64,000 nucleotides of DNA, from the NCBI RefSeq assembly GCF_013694095.1, contig NZ_JACEFB010000004.1:33638-97637 (forward strand), written 5' to 3'. The position numbers and the translations under genes are program-made. The notes under the pieces were generated by a model. It saw only the letters and a list, made by a program, of their open reading frames with translations. It was not told where the DNA came from and did no database searches. Each line of letters begins with the position of its first letter. The stretch's first letter is position 1. The stretch comes from Thermogemmata fonticola. GTDB taxonomy: Bacteria > Planctomycetota > Planctomycetia > Gemmatales > Gemmataceae. Below, piece by piece: positions 8,598-16,707 of the stretch.

Positions 8598-8711
8598 CCT
8601 TGCTCCTTATGCTTCCTATCGGTCGATCCCGTCCCTTGGGGCGAACTCCGCGGGCCTTCCCGGCTACCCGCTGCCACGGCGAACCCGCAGGGGCGGCAAC
8701 CCTTGTGGAGA

Positions 8712-11111
8712 TTAACAGAGGCTCTCCGCTGGGCTGGCTCCCACATACACAATCCCGCTGGAAGGGGCCTCCAACTGGAGGATGCGTTCCGCCACCCGCT
8801 TGAGCAACGGGACGGTGGTCTCTCGGTACTGGCAGCAGACCAGCAGCACGTCGCAGCGGCGCCCGACCTCCAGGGCCTCCGCCGCAGCCAGCAGTGCGTG
8901 ATTGTGCACAATGACGCAGTCGAAGCTTCCCTTCCAAGCGGCGAGGAGCTGGGACAGACGCTCGCCCGTAGCCGCCGCCCGGACCTCCTCCGTCCAGCGT
9001 CCCGCGGGCAGGAAGTGCAACCCGCCGGACAGCGAGCGGATCGCCGCTGTGGCGTCGGTCTCGCCCCGCAGCCATTCGCTCACACCGTTGTGGTTCTCCA
9101 CTCCCAGGAACCGGTGAAGCTGCCCCCGACGCAGATCGAAATCCACCAGCAGAGTGCGCAGCCCCGTGTGAGCAATGCTCGCTGCCAAAGCCACGGCCAC
9201 CACCGCCTTGCCGTCGTCCTGGAGGGCACTCGTCAGGCCGATGACGGTTGCTCCCCGCGTCAGGTAGGCTTGCGAGACATAAGCCCGCAGCTTGTCCACC
9301 GCCTCGACCGCCGCCGCTCGCTCCGACGCCGAACGCGCAAAGACCGCCTCCGCCTTGCCGGGGATCACCCCCACCACCGCAAGACCGGCCGCCTGCCGCA
9401 CATCTTGCAGCGAGCTGATCCGCTGGGCCAGCGTCTCCACCGCGATGACGCCCGCCGCCACCAGCACAAAACCCATCAGGCCGGCGAAGATGGTGCCGAC
9501 GATCTGCTTCTTCATGTCCCGCTGGATCGGCGTGGATGCCGACTGGATCACACGCACCCGCGGCGGCGAGTCCAGCTCCAGCCGGGTCAGATAATACTGC
9601 TGCACCAGGCGGCGGTAGATGCCATCGGTGCTATCCAGATCGCTCAGCTCCGGGCGGTAGATGCGGCCATCGCTCCCCTCGGCGACTTTCTCCCCCAGCG
9701 GCAGATGGACCAGTTGCCGCTCGGTTCGGGCGAGCAGGGCCTTGGCCGTGTCGAGCTGCTCTTGCAGGCGCTGGATGCTGCGGATCACCTCCTCCATCTC
9801 CGCGGCGACCTTCTGGGCTTCGGCCAGGCGGCGATTCCGTTCCAGGGCATCCGCCTTCTCCTTGCGCAAGGCGGCCAGAGCGGCTTCGTGCGCCTCGTAG
9901 CTGGCCTTCAGCTCCCGCAGCTTCGGCGCCTCCGGATCAGCGGCAGCATTGCGGCGGAACTCGTACTCCCGCAGCGCCTGACGGGTCCGCTGCACCTGCG
10001 CCATCACCTCCGGGTCCTTCTCGACCAGTTGCAAAGTGATGTCCGAGACCGGAGCGTTTTTGATCGACTCCATCTTCTCCCGCAGGATCGCCAGGCGGCG
10101 CTGGGCATGATTGATCTCAATCGGCAGGCGTTCCACCTCCTGGATCAACGCCGTGACTTTGTTGACCACAATCGCCGGATTGCTGCGGATGAGGCGGTCC
10201 CACCCGGCTGGTTCCGCCGGCAGCATCGCCGCTGCGGGGATCAGGATCGGGTTGGGAGCGGGCGGTGCTCCCGCTGCGGCAGGTCCACCTTGGGGAACGG
10301 CTCCGACAGGCAGGGCCGGCGCTCCCCCCGCTGCCCCAGCCGGTAGCACCGGCGGAACGGGCAAGGGATGATCGCCGCGTCCAGCCACGGGCGGGTTCGG
10401 ACCGCCCGCGGGCGGATTGGGGCCGGCTCCGGCACCCTCGCCGCCCTCCCGCGCTGCCAACGGACGCTCCGCCTTCCGCTCCAGGATCTTCCGCAGCTCC
10501 AACTGCGCCTCTTCCACCTTGCGCAGGAAGAGCTGCTTCTCCTGCACGTCCTTCTGGATCACCTCCGCCATGAAGGCCTTCTGCACCGCATCGACAATCC
10601 GCCGCGCATCCTGCGGTTCCCGGCTCTTGAAAGCAATCCGCACCACTTCGGACCCATCCTGCCACTGCACGATCAGCTCCTCGTCCAGGAACTTGATCGG
10701 GTCCTTCTGGTTCCGGATGGTGGGCAGGTCGCGGATGTCGCGCAGAGCGGCGTTGAGGACGAACTCCGAGCGGAGCAAGGCCGCCGTGGTCTTCAGGTAG
10801 GTCACAAAGTCCGTGCGTGCCTGCGTGGGATTGTTCTGGTTGGCCAAAGCCGCCGGCACGGACGACACCTGCAACAAGGCGTACGACTCGTACTTGCTCG
10901 CCAGCAACTGCCACGCGGCATAAGCCGCCACACCTCCCAGCAGCGAACCGCAGAACAGAATCATCAGCCAGTGCAGGCGCAGGTAGTGCAGGACCCGCCA
11001 GGTGTTGGCCGCCTCCGGGGCCGGCATCCCCCGCCGCTGTACTGCCAGCCGCAGGGAGGGATTGGCTCCCGTCCCGGAAGGTGTCGCTGCTGTCGCTGTC
11101 GTGCTGCTCAT
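8712..11111 (-). CDS. Wzz/BY-kinase-like polysaccharide co-polymerase
   Basis: The 799-residue protein has an N-terminal Wzz-type membrane helix (HWLMILFCGSLLGGVAAYAA) and a long periplasmic coiled-coil region. A second helix (IVGTIFAGLMGFVLVAAGVIAVE) ends this part, and a cytoplasmic P-loop ATPase domain of about 180 residues follows. This is the layout of chain-length regulators fused to bacterial tyrosine kinases. Oddities: the Walker A segment reads LTSALQDDGKAVVAVALA, so the usual GKT/GKS hydroxyl residue is Ala; the Walker A' motif LLVDFDLRRGQ is kept; no C-terminal Tyr cluster is present. The kinase may be inactive or only bind nucleotide. A Pro/Gly/Ala-rich insert of about 90 residues sits inside the coiled coil. 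It follows the exosortase gene by 30 bp in one operon. Confidence 0.85.
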   Translation of the reverse strand: MSSTTATAATPSGTGANPSLRLAVQRRGMPAPEAANTWRVLHYLRLHWLMILFCGSLLGGVAAYAAWQLLASKYESYALLQVSSVPAALANQNNPTQARTDFVTYLKTTAALLRSEFVLNAALRDIRDLPTIRNQKDPIKFLDEELIVQWQDGSEVVRIAFKSREPQDARRIVDAVQKAFMAEVIQKDVQEKQLFLRKVEEAQLELRKILERKAERPLAAREGGEGAGAGPNPPAGGPNPPVAGRGDHPLPVPPVLPAGAAGGAPALPVGAVPQGGPAAAGAPPAPNPILIPAAAMLPAEPAGWDRLIRSNPAIVVNKVTALIQEVERLPIEINHAQRRLAILREKMESIKNAPVSDITLQLVEKDPEVMAQVQRTRQALREYEFRRNAAADPEAPKLRELKASYEAHEAALAALRKEKADALERNRRLAEAQKVAAEMEEVIRSIQRLQEQLDTAKALLARTERQLVHLPLGEKVAEGSDGRIYRPELSDLDSTDGIYRRLVQQYYLTRLELDSPPRVRVIQSASTPIQRDMKKQIVGTIFAGLMGFVLVAAGVIAVETLAQRISSLQDVRQAAGLAVVGVIPGKAEAVFARSASERAAAVEAVDKLRAYVSQAYLTRGATVIGLTSALQDDGKAVVAVALAASIAHTGLRTLLVDFDLRRGQLHRFLGVENHNGVSEWLRGETDATAAIRSLSGGLHFLPAGRWTEEVRAAATGERLSQLLAAWKGSFDCVIVHNHALLAAAEALEVGRRCDVLLVCCQYRETTVPLLKRVAERILQLEAPSSGIVYVGASPAESLC

Positions 11112-11141
11112 CGTGCCATCCTCTGCCAGGTGCCAGGGGAG

Positions 11142-12209
11142 TCACTCCCCGCTTGTCTCCGAGCCGTGCTTGCCCGCCGTTCCACCGCTGGCCAGGGGCC
11201 GAAGACCCGTCGGCAACAAGGGTTCGCGCAGATACTCGGCCGTCTCCTCGACCACCAGGTTCCGCAGGACCCACAGCTCCAGGGCCAGCAAGCCCAGCCC
11301 AATCGGCATCATCAGCCAGCCGTGGAAATCGTGAAGAAAATCGAGCAGGCGGGGATCGCGCACATACACGTGGCTCAGCCCCGTCGCCGTGATCCGCACA
11401 ATGTTCGACACAATCGCGATCGGAATGATCCCCAGCAACACCATTAGCTTCTCGAATCGGCTGCGCCGCAGCAAAAGCACCGCCCCCACCGAAAACGCCG
11501 CAAACGTCACGAGCATCTTCAGCCCGCTGCACGCATCGACCACCCCCAGCCGCACCTCGCCCATGAGGATGATGTGCCCATCGCGCAGGGCCGGTTGACC
11601 CAGCGTTTGCAGCAAAAAGGTGCTCCCCACCGTCGCCGCCACCTTCAACGGCTCCCCCACGTTCCGCTCGAGTTCGTAAGGCAACGGCACCATGAAAATC
11701 AAAAAGCCGATCGCCGCCGCACTCCGCCGCAGCAAACACCAGCCCCCGCAGCCCAGCACCACCGCCGCCAACGACAATTGCAACGCCACCGCGTCGAGCT
11801 GATGGAACAGCAGCCGCCCCGCCACCGCCCGCAGCAGCAGCACCGCCACCAACAGACCCAACGCCGCACCCCAACGCGGCGGACCCCACCACGCCTCCGC
11901 TTCCTCCCGCTGCCGCCACAGCAGATACAGCGAAAACAACGGCACCAGCGGACCGTGCGAATACTGCGGATCGTGCCACCACCGCTCCGCCAAAATCGCC
12001 AGCAACGGCGCATGCCCCCACACCACCAGGGCCAACAGCCCCACCAGGGGCACCCACCGCTGCCCCACGCTCTCCGCTGCTCTGCTCTGTGCTGGCTGAC
12101 TCTCCGCCATCGCTGGCCCTGCTCGCCCTCTCGCGGACCTCGGCCGGTCCCTCACACCCTCGGACCTCCGCCGGTCCAAGCGGCGAGCCATCCTCACACA
12201 TTCCGCCAT
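11142..12209 (-). CDS. Exosortase (exosortase/archaeosortase family)
   Basis: The protein of 355 residues has about eight membrane helices. It contains the three family landmarks in order: the catalytic Cys in GVVDACSGLKMLVTF, the Arg in PIAIVSNIVRITAT, and the His in FLHDFHGWLM. Exosortases are polytopic transpeptidase-like enzymes that process PEP-CTERM-type sorting signals and cluster with exopolysaccharide genes. The first 45 residues are hydrophilic and Arg-rich, so ATG 12110 (MAESQPAQ) may be the true start; neither candidate has a strong Shine-Dalgarno. The gene lies out of frame inside the open frame of the Cys/His-rich sequence upstream. No PEP-CTERM-type tail was seen on any protein here, so its substrates are encoded elsewhere. 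Confidence 0.88.
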   Translation of the reverse strand: MAECVRMARRLDRRRSEGVRDRPRSARGRAGPAMAESQPAQSRAAESVGQRWVPLVGLLALVVWGHAPLLAILAERWWHDPQYSHGPLVPLFSLYLLWRQREEAEAWWGPPRWGAALGLLVAVLLLRAVAGRLLFHQLDAVALQLSLAAVVLGCGGWCLLRRSAAAIGFLIFMVPLPYELERNVGEPLKVAATVGSTFLLQTLGQPALRDGHIILMGEVRLGVVDACSGLKMLVTFAAFSVGAVLLLRRSRFEKLMVLLGIIPIAIVSNIVRITATGLSHVYVRDPRLLDFLHDFHGWLMMPIGLGLLALELWVLRNLVVEETAEYLREPLLPTGLRPLASGGTAGKHGSETSGE

Positions 12210-13728
12210 TGCGAATCAAGCCCAATTTTTCGCCTTGGCTCTTCCCCGGCCCATCCCCGCCATTTCCCGCCTCTTTCTCACCCTCTTCTTCCCCGTCCCC
12301 TGGCACTCCCGCCGCTCCCTTTGTCGGGGCAACATTCCCGTGGACGACATGACCCGATGAAGCCCGCACGCCGGATTGGGCCGACTCCTGCGCCTCCCCC
12401 ACCCAGCCGACACCACCGGATAGCTTCTCCTGCCAGGGCAATAAGTCATCAGAACAAAGATTGAAACTAAGAGAACCTAATTTTAGAGAATGATTTTTCC
12501 AACGTTGAGTCAGATCAAAAACTTCACAGACTGAATCATCGGATTGGCTCGGATCATCGGGAGATGCTGGATTCGACCGGGGGATGGTCCCCGCAGCGGA
12601 CTCTGACGGCGGCGGCTCTGCGGCGGCATGGTCAGCCTGACTCTGGGACGGAGAGGAAGATGACAGGTCACCGTCAGCGGCGGATTCCCGGTTCTCCTTC
12701 CGCTCCTGGCGTTCGAGGCGGCGCAGGAAGGCGGAGACGCGGGCGAGCCAGCGGAGCTGGGCCTGATGGCGCTTGCGGGCCAGGACGGCGGGGGAACGCG
12801 AGCGGCGGCGGCGCTTCTTCCGGCGGAGTTTCTGGCGCAGCAGGGACAGGAGCTTGACCATCAGGGCTAGACGAAGGGTGCGGGCCAGACGGCGGGAACG
12901 CTTGCGACCCCGGCGGTGCAGTGAGCGGATGGCTTGACGACAGCGAGAGCGGAACGGCGAACGCCGGTCGCACCCCTCGGCTTCCTCCTCGGCATCACCC
13001 CAGCCGATTTGACAATATTCGTTACTATCGCATGAGTGTTCACTATAACAGCAACCGCATTCCGCCTCGTCGCCGTCGCAGCCGTGGCAGCAGTCGCCAT
13101 CCTCGGCATCGTCCCAGTTGATTTGACAATTTTCGTCACTATCGCATGAGTGTTCACTATGACACCGACTGCATTCCGCCTCGTCGCCGTCGCAACCGTG
13201 GCAGCAGTCGCCATCCTCGGCATCGTTCCCGGCGGGATGGCAACAGCCGCGGCAGGCATCCGCGTCATCCCCAGCGTATTCCCAGCCGTCTGGGTCGTCC
13301 GCGGAGCAGGGACAGTGACCGTTGCAATGGCAATAGCCATCGCAAGAGCAATGGCAATGACAGTGACACGTCATGTCCTCGTGGCCCGGGTGATCAGTGC
13401 CGCAGCCATCGTCGTCCTCGTCATAGCCATCGTCCCAGTTTTCCGGGGGATTTTCGCCGTCCTCCGTGGAGAAATGGTCGTCCTCCCAGGTTTGGCTGTT
13501 TTTGTCGGAGTCGGCATCGTTGGGGAAAGGGTGGGAAGCTGGGCGTGCGGTAGGGGAAGCGGTGGCGGCGGGGCGGGAAGCGCGGGCGGGGTCAAGGGGT
13601 TGGCTTTCAGCATACAGGTCGGCGGCGGTTGGGGCGGCGTCGGCTTCTTCGAGGAGGTGGACGGGGAGCCACTCGCGGATGACCGCGTCGGGCGGGAGGT
13701 TCGGCGGTGGGTTTCGGCGGGCGGTCAT
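12210..13728 (-). CDS. Cys/His-rich repetitive protein heading the exosortase operon; 3' end undetermined
   Basis: The start is ATG 13728 behind GGAGG, about 55 nt downstream of a good minus-strand promoter and an operator-like inverted repeat. Residues 1-90 are Pro/Ala-rich and then acidic. Then comes a Cys/His run (MTCHCHCHCSCDGYCHC) and two 38-residue repeats, each with DCCHGCDGDEAEC and SEHSCDS blocks. An Arg/Lys-rich helix-like stretch of about 90 residues and a Ser/Glu/Gly-rich region follow. The Cys/His density suggests metal or cofactor binding; no family was recognised. The frame has no stop before 10117, so it stays open for another 2.1 kb through exosortase and Wzz in a different frame. 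I show only the part not explained by those genes. Between the two repeats I count about seven amino-acid changes and one silent change, all cysteines kept and one gained, so purifying selection is not evident. Confidence 0.45.
13000..13227 (-). repeat. Tandem duplication, two 114-bp units (38 codons each)
   Basis: Units 13000-13113 and 13114-13227 are about 88 percent identical by eye and exactly 114 bp, so the repeat keeps the minus-strand frame. Each unit encodes a 38-residue block with six or seven cysteines. Confidence 0.9.
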
Positions 13729-13764
13729 GGCTTTGCCTCCATTTGACTTCGTCACTTTTACTAT

Positions 13765-13780
13765 ACATCTGATCTGATGT
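13765..13780. promoter_or_regulatory. Inverted repeat, possible operator
   Basis: ACATCTGATCTGATGT has perfect 5-bp arms (ACATC/GATGT) around TGATCT. It sits immediately downstream of the minus-strand -10 element at 13782-13787, where a repressor would block transcription of the Cys/His-rich gene and the exosortase operon. Confidence 0.4.
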
Positions 13781-13781
13781 A

Positions 13782-13810
13782 ACTATGCACCCTATTTTGT
13801 CCGAAGTCAA
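13782..13810 (-). promoter_or_regulatory. Sigma-70-type promoter for the exosortase operon
   Basis: On the minus strand TTGACT (13810-13805) and CATAGT (13787-13782) are separated by exactly 17 bp, in an AT-rich island. The leader to ATG 13728 would be about 50 nt. No other promoter of comparable quality was seen upstream of the exosortase gene. Confidence 0.5.
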
Positions 13811-14269
13811 GGAAAAATTTTCCGAAAAGGGAAAATTGTTCCAAACCCGCAGAACACGAGGGATTTTTCACGGGGTTTTTGAGAGGAAGGGCAGCGAACG
13901 GCAGGATCAGCCCCGTTTCAGGGGGGTGCTTTCCGGTGATGGGTCCCCGTTCTCTGGTCCGCGGGATTTGGTGTCCACGACTTGCTAGGGTAAGACTTGG
14001 GAGGTGCCGATCATTCCACCTCGATTTCGATGCCTCCCACAAGGGCGGCCACACCCCGACCGGAAGCGTGATGCTGCCGGATGACTATGGTACCTCATCG
14101 CAGTGTGCTTTTCCAGCTCCGTGCCCCGTATCCACCGCCAGGTTAGTTTTACAGGTAAGGTGACGAGAAGCCACAATTCGTTGTCTCTGAAGAGCGGCAT
14201 TTCTCCAGTCACTCCTCAACGAGTTTACATGGGTTGGAACATTTTCAGGTCAGTGCACGAAAGAGCGTA
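13811..14269. other. Gene-free interval, about 460 bp, lower GC
   Basis: No credible coding frame was seen between the exosortase-operon promoter and the 3' end of the TM2 gene. It holds a near-perfect short palindrome GGAAAAATTTTCC at about 13811 and a second AT-rich run just after it. The region 13.75-14.5 kb is clearly lower in GC than its flanks. Confidence 0.5.
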
Positions 14270-14545
14270 TCAGAACCATTCTTTCTTCTCGATGTAGTAG
14301 AGTTGATAAAATTCTTCGTCGCTTTTGGATAGGTAGATGATTCCTTCTATCAGTCCGATGATTGCCATCACCCATGCACCAGGTCCACACACACACGTAA
14401 GCAAGCTGACCAGAAGCATGATAAGCCCCGGTCTTGTCAAACCGAGGATAAACTTGTGAATACCGTATGCTCCCAGAAAGATGCCGCAAACACCTGCAGC
14501 AACCTTTTTGCTAACAAAAGCCTTGTAAGATTCGTCGGAGGACAT
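14270..14545 (-). CDS. TM2 domain-containing protein
   Basis: The 91-residue protein has two membrane helices joined by a short turn. The first (VAAGVCGIFLGAYGIHKFIL) carries the TM2 landmark LGAYGIHKFILG, followed by GLIMLLVSLLTCVCGPGAW and a last helix MAIIGLIEGIIYL. The acidic C-terminal tail SDEEFYQLYYIEKKEWF is hydrophilic. The domain is widespread and of unknown function. Base composition is lower in GC than the neighbouring exopolysaccharide and MATE genes, so it may be an acquired gene. It is a stand-alone minus-strand gene divergent from the MATE gene. Confidence 0.85.
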   Translation of the reverse strand: MSSDESYKAFVSKKVAAGVCGIFLGAYGIHKFILGLTRPGLIMLLVSLLTCVCGPGAWVMAIIGLIEGIIYLSKSDEEFYQLYYIEKKEWF

Positions 14546-14931
14546 GGGCGTTTCAAACCGAGGGTTAGGTTTGAGTTCGACGGTGCTGAAAACTCTTCCT
14601 GCGGGTCACAAGAGAAGGAGACGGTCCGTCCGTCCCCGGTGCACCAGTGCAGCGACCGGACCGGGAGGTCCTCCCGCCCGCTTTCCCTTTTGGAAGCGGT
14701 TCTCCCTCTGGAGGAAGTTCTCCCTCTGGAGGAAGCGGCCCATCTGCAAGTGCTGAATTGATTGTAACTCTAACGGCTTGATTAATGCTGTCAAGGTAAG
14801 AAGGTTTTTTTTCGTCGTTTTGAGGTGCAGGGTTGAATGACGGGAGGGGAGGAAGGGGCGTACAATCCGAGGGATGGGGGGAGCGGCGGGGTGGCTTGGC
14901 GGCGTTTGCGTGGAGAAACGAGGAGGAGAGT
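14546..14931. other. Gene-free interval with an 18-bp tandem repeat
   Basis: No gene was seen in these 386 bp between the divergent TM2 and MATE genes. At about 14698-14737 the unit TTCTCCCTCTGGAGGAAG occurs twice in tandem, with a partial third copy. The last 15 bases contain the MATE Shine-Dalgarno. Confidence 0.55.
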
Positions 14932-16362
14932 ATGAAGGTGCAGGATGGGGCGGATCGGGGCCGGGCGGGGGCGCGGGAGTTGGGGGCGTTGGCCTTGCCG
15001 CTGGTCCTGAGCCAGAGTTTTGCCACCCTTCAGGTGACGGTGGATCGAGTGCTCCTGTCGCGGCATGATCCGCGGGAGGTGGCGGCGGCGTTCCCGGCGA
15101 TGATGATCTTTTGGCTAGCCTTGGGTTTGGGCCAGGGAACGGTGGGGTATGTGACCACCTTTGTGGCCCAGTATTGGGGTGCGGGGCGGCCGGAGCGGGT
15201 TGGTATCGCGGTCGGGCAGGGGTTGTCTCTGGCGCTGCTTGGGGGTCTGGTGTTTCCGCTGCTGGAGCCGGTGTTGGAGGCCGCGGCCTGGTGGGGGGCG
15301 GCCGAGGAGGACGTGTGGGAGCTGGAGCGGGTGTACTTGCGGTATTTGAGCTATGCGGCGCTGCCGATGCTCGTGGTGGCGGCGGTGAGCGGCTATTTTT
15401 CCGGCTTGGGACGGACCTGGGTGGTGCTGGGAATGGACCTGGCGGGGACAGTGGTGAACGCCGTGTTGGGGTGGGTGCTGATCTTCGGCCGCTGGGGTTT
15501 TGCGGAGATGGGGATCGCCGGGGCGGGCGTGTCCACGGTGGTCGGGGCGTGGGTGTCGGCGGGGGTGGGGCTGGCCTGGATGCTGCGCAAGGCGGAGCGG
15601 CAGCGCTTCGGAACGGGACGCTGCTGGCAGGTCGAGGGGGACTTGTTCCGGCGCCTGCTGCGCTACGGCGTTCCCGCCGGCGTGCAGATGTTTCTGGAGG
15701 CCCTGGCCTTCACCCTCTTCACCCTGCTGGTGGGTCGGCTCGGCGTGGCCGCCATGACCGCCACCAGCATCGCCGTCACCCTGAACATGCTCGCCTTTCT
15801 CCCCATGCTCGGACTGGGCCAAGCCGTCGGCATCGTCGTGGGCCAACGCCTGGGGGCCAACCAACCCCAGGAGGCGGAAGCAGTCGTCTGGCTCGGCCTG
15901 CGCTGGATGCTGGCCTACATGGGGCTGATCGCCACCCTCTACGTCACCTGCCCCCAGCTCCTGGTGGCGGCCTTTACGCCCCCGGAGCCAGCCGAGGCGG
16001 CACGCTTCGCGGAAGCGGCCCAACTGGTGCCCGGACTCCTCCTCGGCGTCGCCCTCTACTCCCTGGCTGACGCGGGCAACGTCACCTTCGCCTCGGCCTT
16101 GCGCGGCGCGGGGGATACCCGCTTCGTCGCCGGGGTGACCTTCGGCTTGGCCTGGCCGGTCATGGTGCTGCCCACCGCCTCCATCGTCCTCCAGAGCCAA
16201 CAGTGGCAACAGAAAGGACTGGGGGAACCCCTCTACGCCGCCTGGGCCAGCGCCACCCTCTACATCATCCTGATGGCCCTCTGCCTCTGGGCACGCTTCG
16301 CCGCCGGACTGTGGAAACAAATGCGGGTCATCGAACCGGGACCAGAAGCGCCGCGACGGTGA
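14932..16362 (+). CDS. MATE family multidrug/toxin extrusion transporter (MOP superfamily)
   Basis: The 476-residue integral membrane protein has about 12 helices in two related halves, as expected for MATE transporters, which exchange cationic compounds for Na+ or H+. Recognisable segments include ELGALALPLVLSQSFATLQV with VDRVLLSR at the first helix, VTTFVAQYWGAGR (the GA/GR loop of the N-lobe), and MTATSIAVTLNMLAFLPMLG with VVGQRLGANQPQEAE in the C-lobe. A strong AGGAGGAG lies three bases before ATG 14932; a GTG at 14833 opens the frame earlier but adds a non-hydrophobic leader. The nearest downstream element is the CRISPR leader. It is the only MOP-superfamily transporter in the window, which matters because the polysaccharide loci lack a Wzx. 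Confidence 0.9.
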   Translation: MKVQDGADRGRAGARELGALALPLVLSQSFATLQVTVDRVLLSRHDPREVAAAFPAMMIFWLALGLGQGTVGYVTTFVAQYWGAGRPERVGIAVGQGLSLALLGGLVFPLLEPVLEAAAWWGAAEEDVWELERVYLRYLSYAALPMLVVAAVSGYFSGLGRTWVVLGMDLAGTVVNAVLGWVLIFGRWGFAEMGIAGAGVSTVVGAWVSAGVGLAWMLRKAERQRFGTGRCWQVEGDLFRRLLRYGVPAGVQMFLEALAFTLFTLLVGRLGVAAMTATSIAVTLNMLAFLPMLGLGQAVGIVVGQRLGANQPQEAEAVVWLGLRWMLAYMGLIATLYVTCPQLLVAAFTPPEPAEAARFAEAAQLVPGLLLGVALYSLADAGNVTFASALRGAGDTRFVAGVTFGLAWPVMVLPTASIVLQSQQWQQKGLGEPLYAAWASATLYIILMALCLWARFAAGLWKQMRVIEPGPEAPRR

Positions 16363-16707
16363 GCCCCGCTCCCTTCCCCCCGCCATTTCCCATTCGCCGT
16401 TTCCCACCATTCGCTCTTTCTATGCGGAATTGACCCACAACATTCAAACCAACAGACATTCAAGCACCTCCGCGTTCAACTTTGACCTCGCCTCAATTTC
16501 GACGTAAATCCCTGTCTAACATCCACTTACTCCGAATCCACTAGCGTGGACGTGCTTGATTAATCGCAAACCCTTGTGTCCCAATACTATGCGTTACTGA
16601 TCTTTCCTCAAAAGGGGGTGGCCGAAAAAAATCGGAAAATTTTTTGGGGGGGTGCTTGAAAAGAGGTCGAGGAAAGGCTATGATTCCTAGGGCGGCGAGA
16701 GCCAGCT
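16363..16707 (+). other. CRISPR leader region
   Basis: These 345 bp between the MATE gene and the first repeat have no gene. GC is lower than the surroundings, and the last 90 bp are purine-rich, with homopolymer runs (AAAAAAA, TTTTTT, GGGGGGG) at about 16624-16652. This side is taken as the leader end because a promoter points into the array and because the repeats at the other end are degenerate. Confidence 0.65.
16656..16684 (+). promoter_or_regulatory. Leader promoter reading into the CRISPR array
   Basis: TTGAAA (16656-16661) and TATGAT (16679-16684) are separated by exactly 17 bp. Transcription would begin around 16691, about 17 bases before the first repeat. Confidence 0.65.

Noticed and set aside
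8073..10346. 757-codon plus-strand frame
   Set aside because: Antisense to the Wzz and EpsI genes; Gln/His/Arg-rich composition typical of a shadow in GC-rich DNA.
13150..13746. Plus-strand frame with many hydrophobic residues that looks like a membrane protein
   Set aside because: It is the antisense of the Asp/Glu/Cys-rich frame; Asp codons read in reverse give Ile/Val. The minus-strand frame has the Shine-Dalgarno and promoter.
16556..16590. TTGATT ... TACTAT as a second leader promoter
   Set aside because: The spacing is 23 bp, too long; the pair at 16656-16684 is far better.
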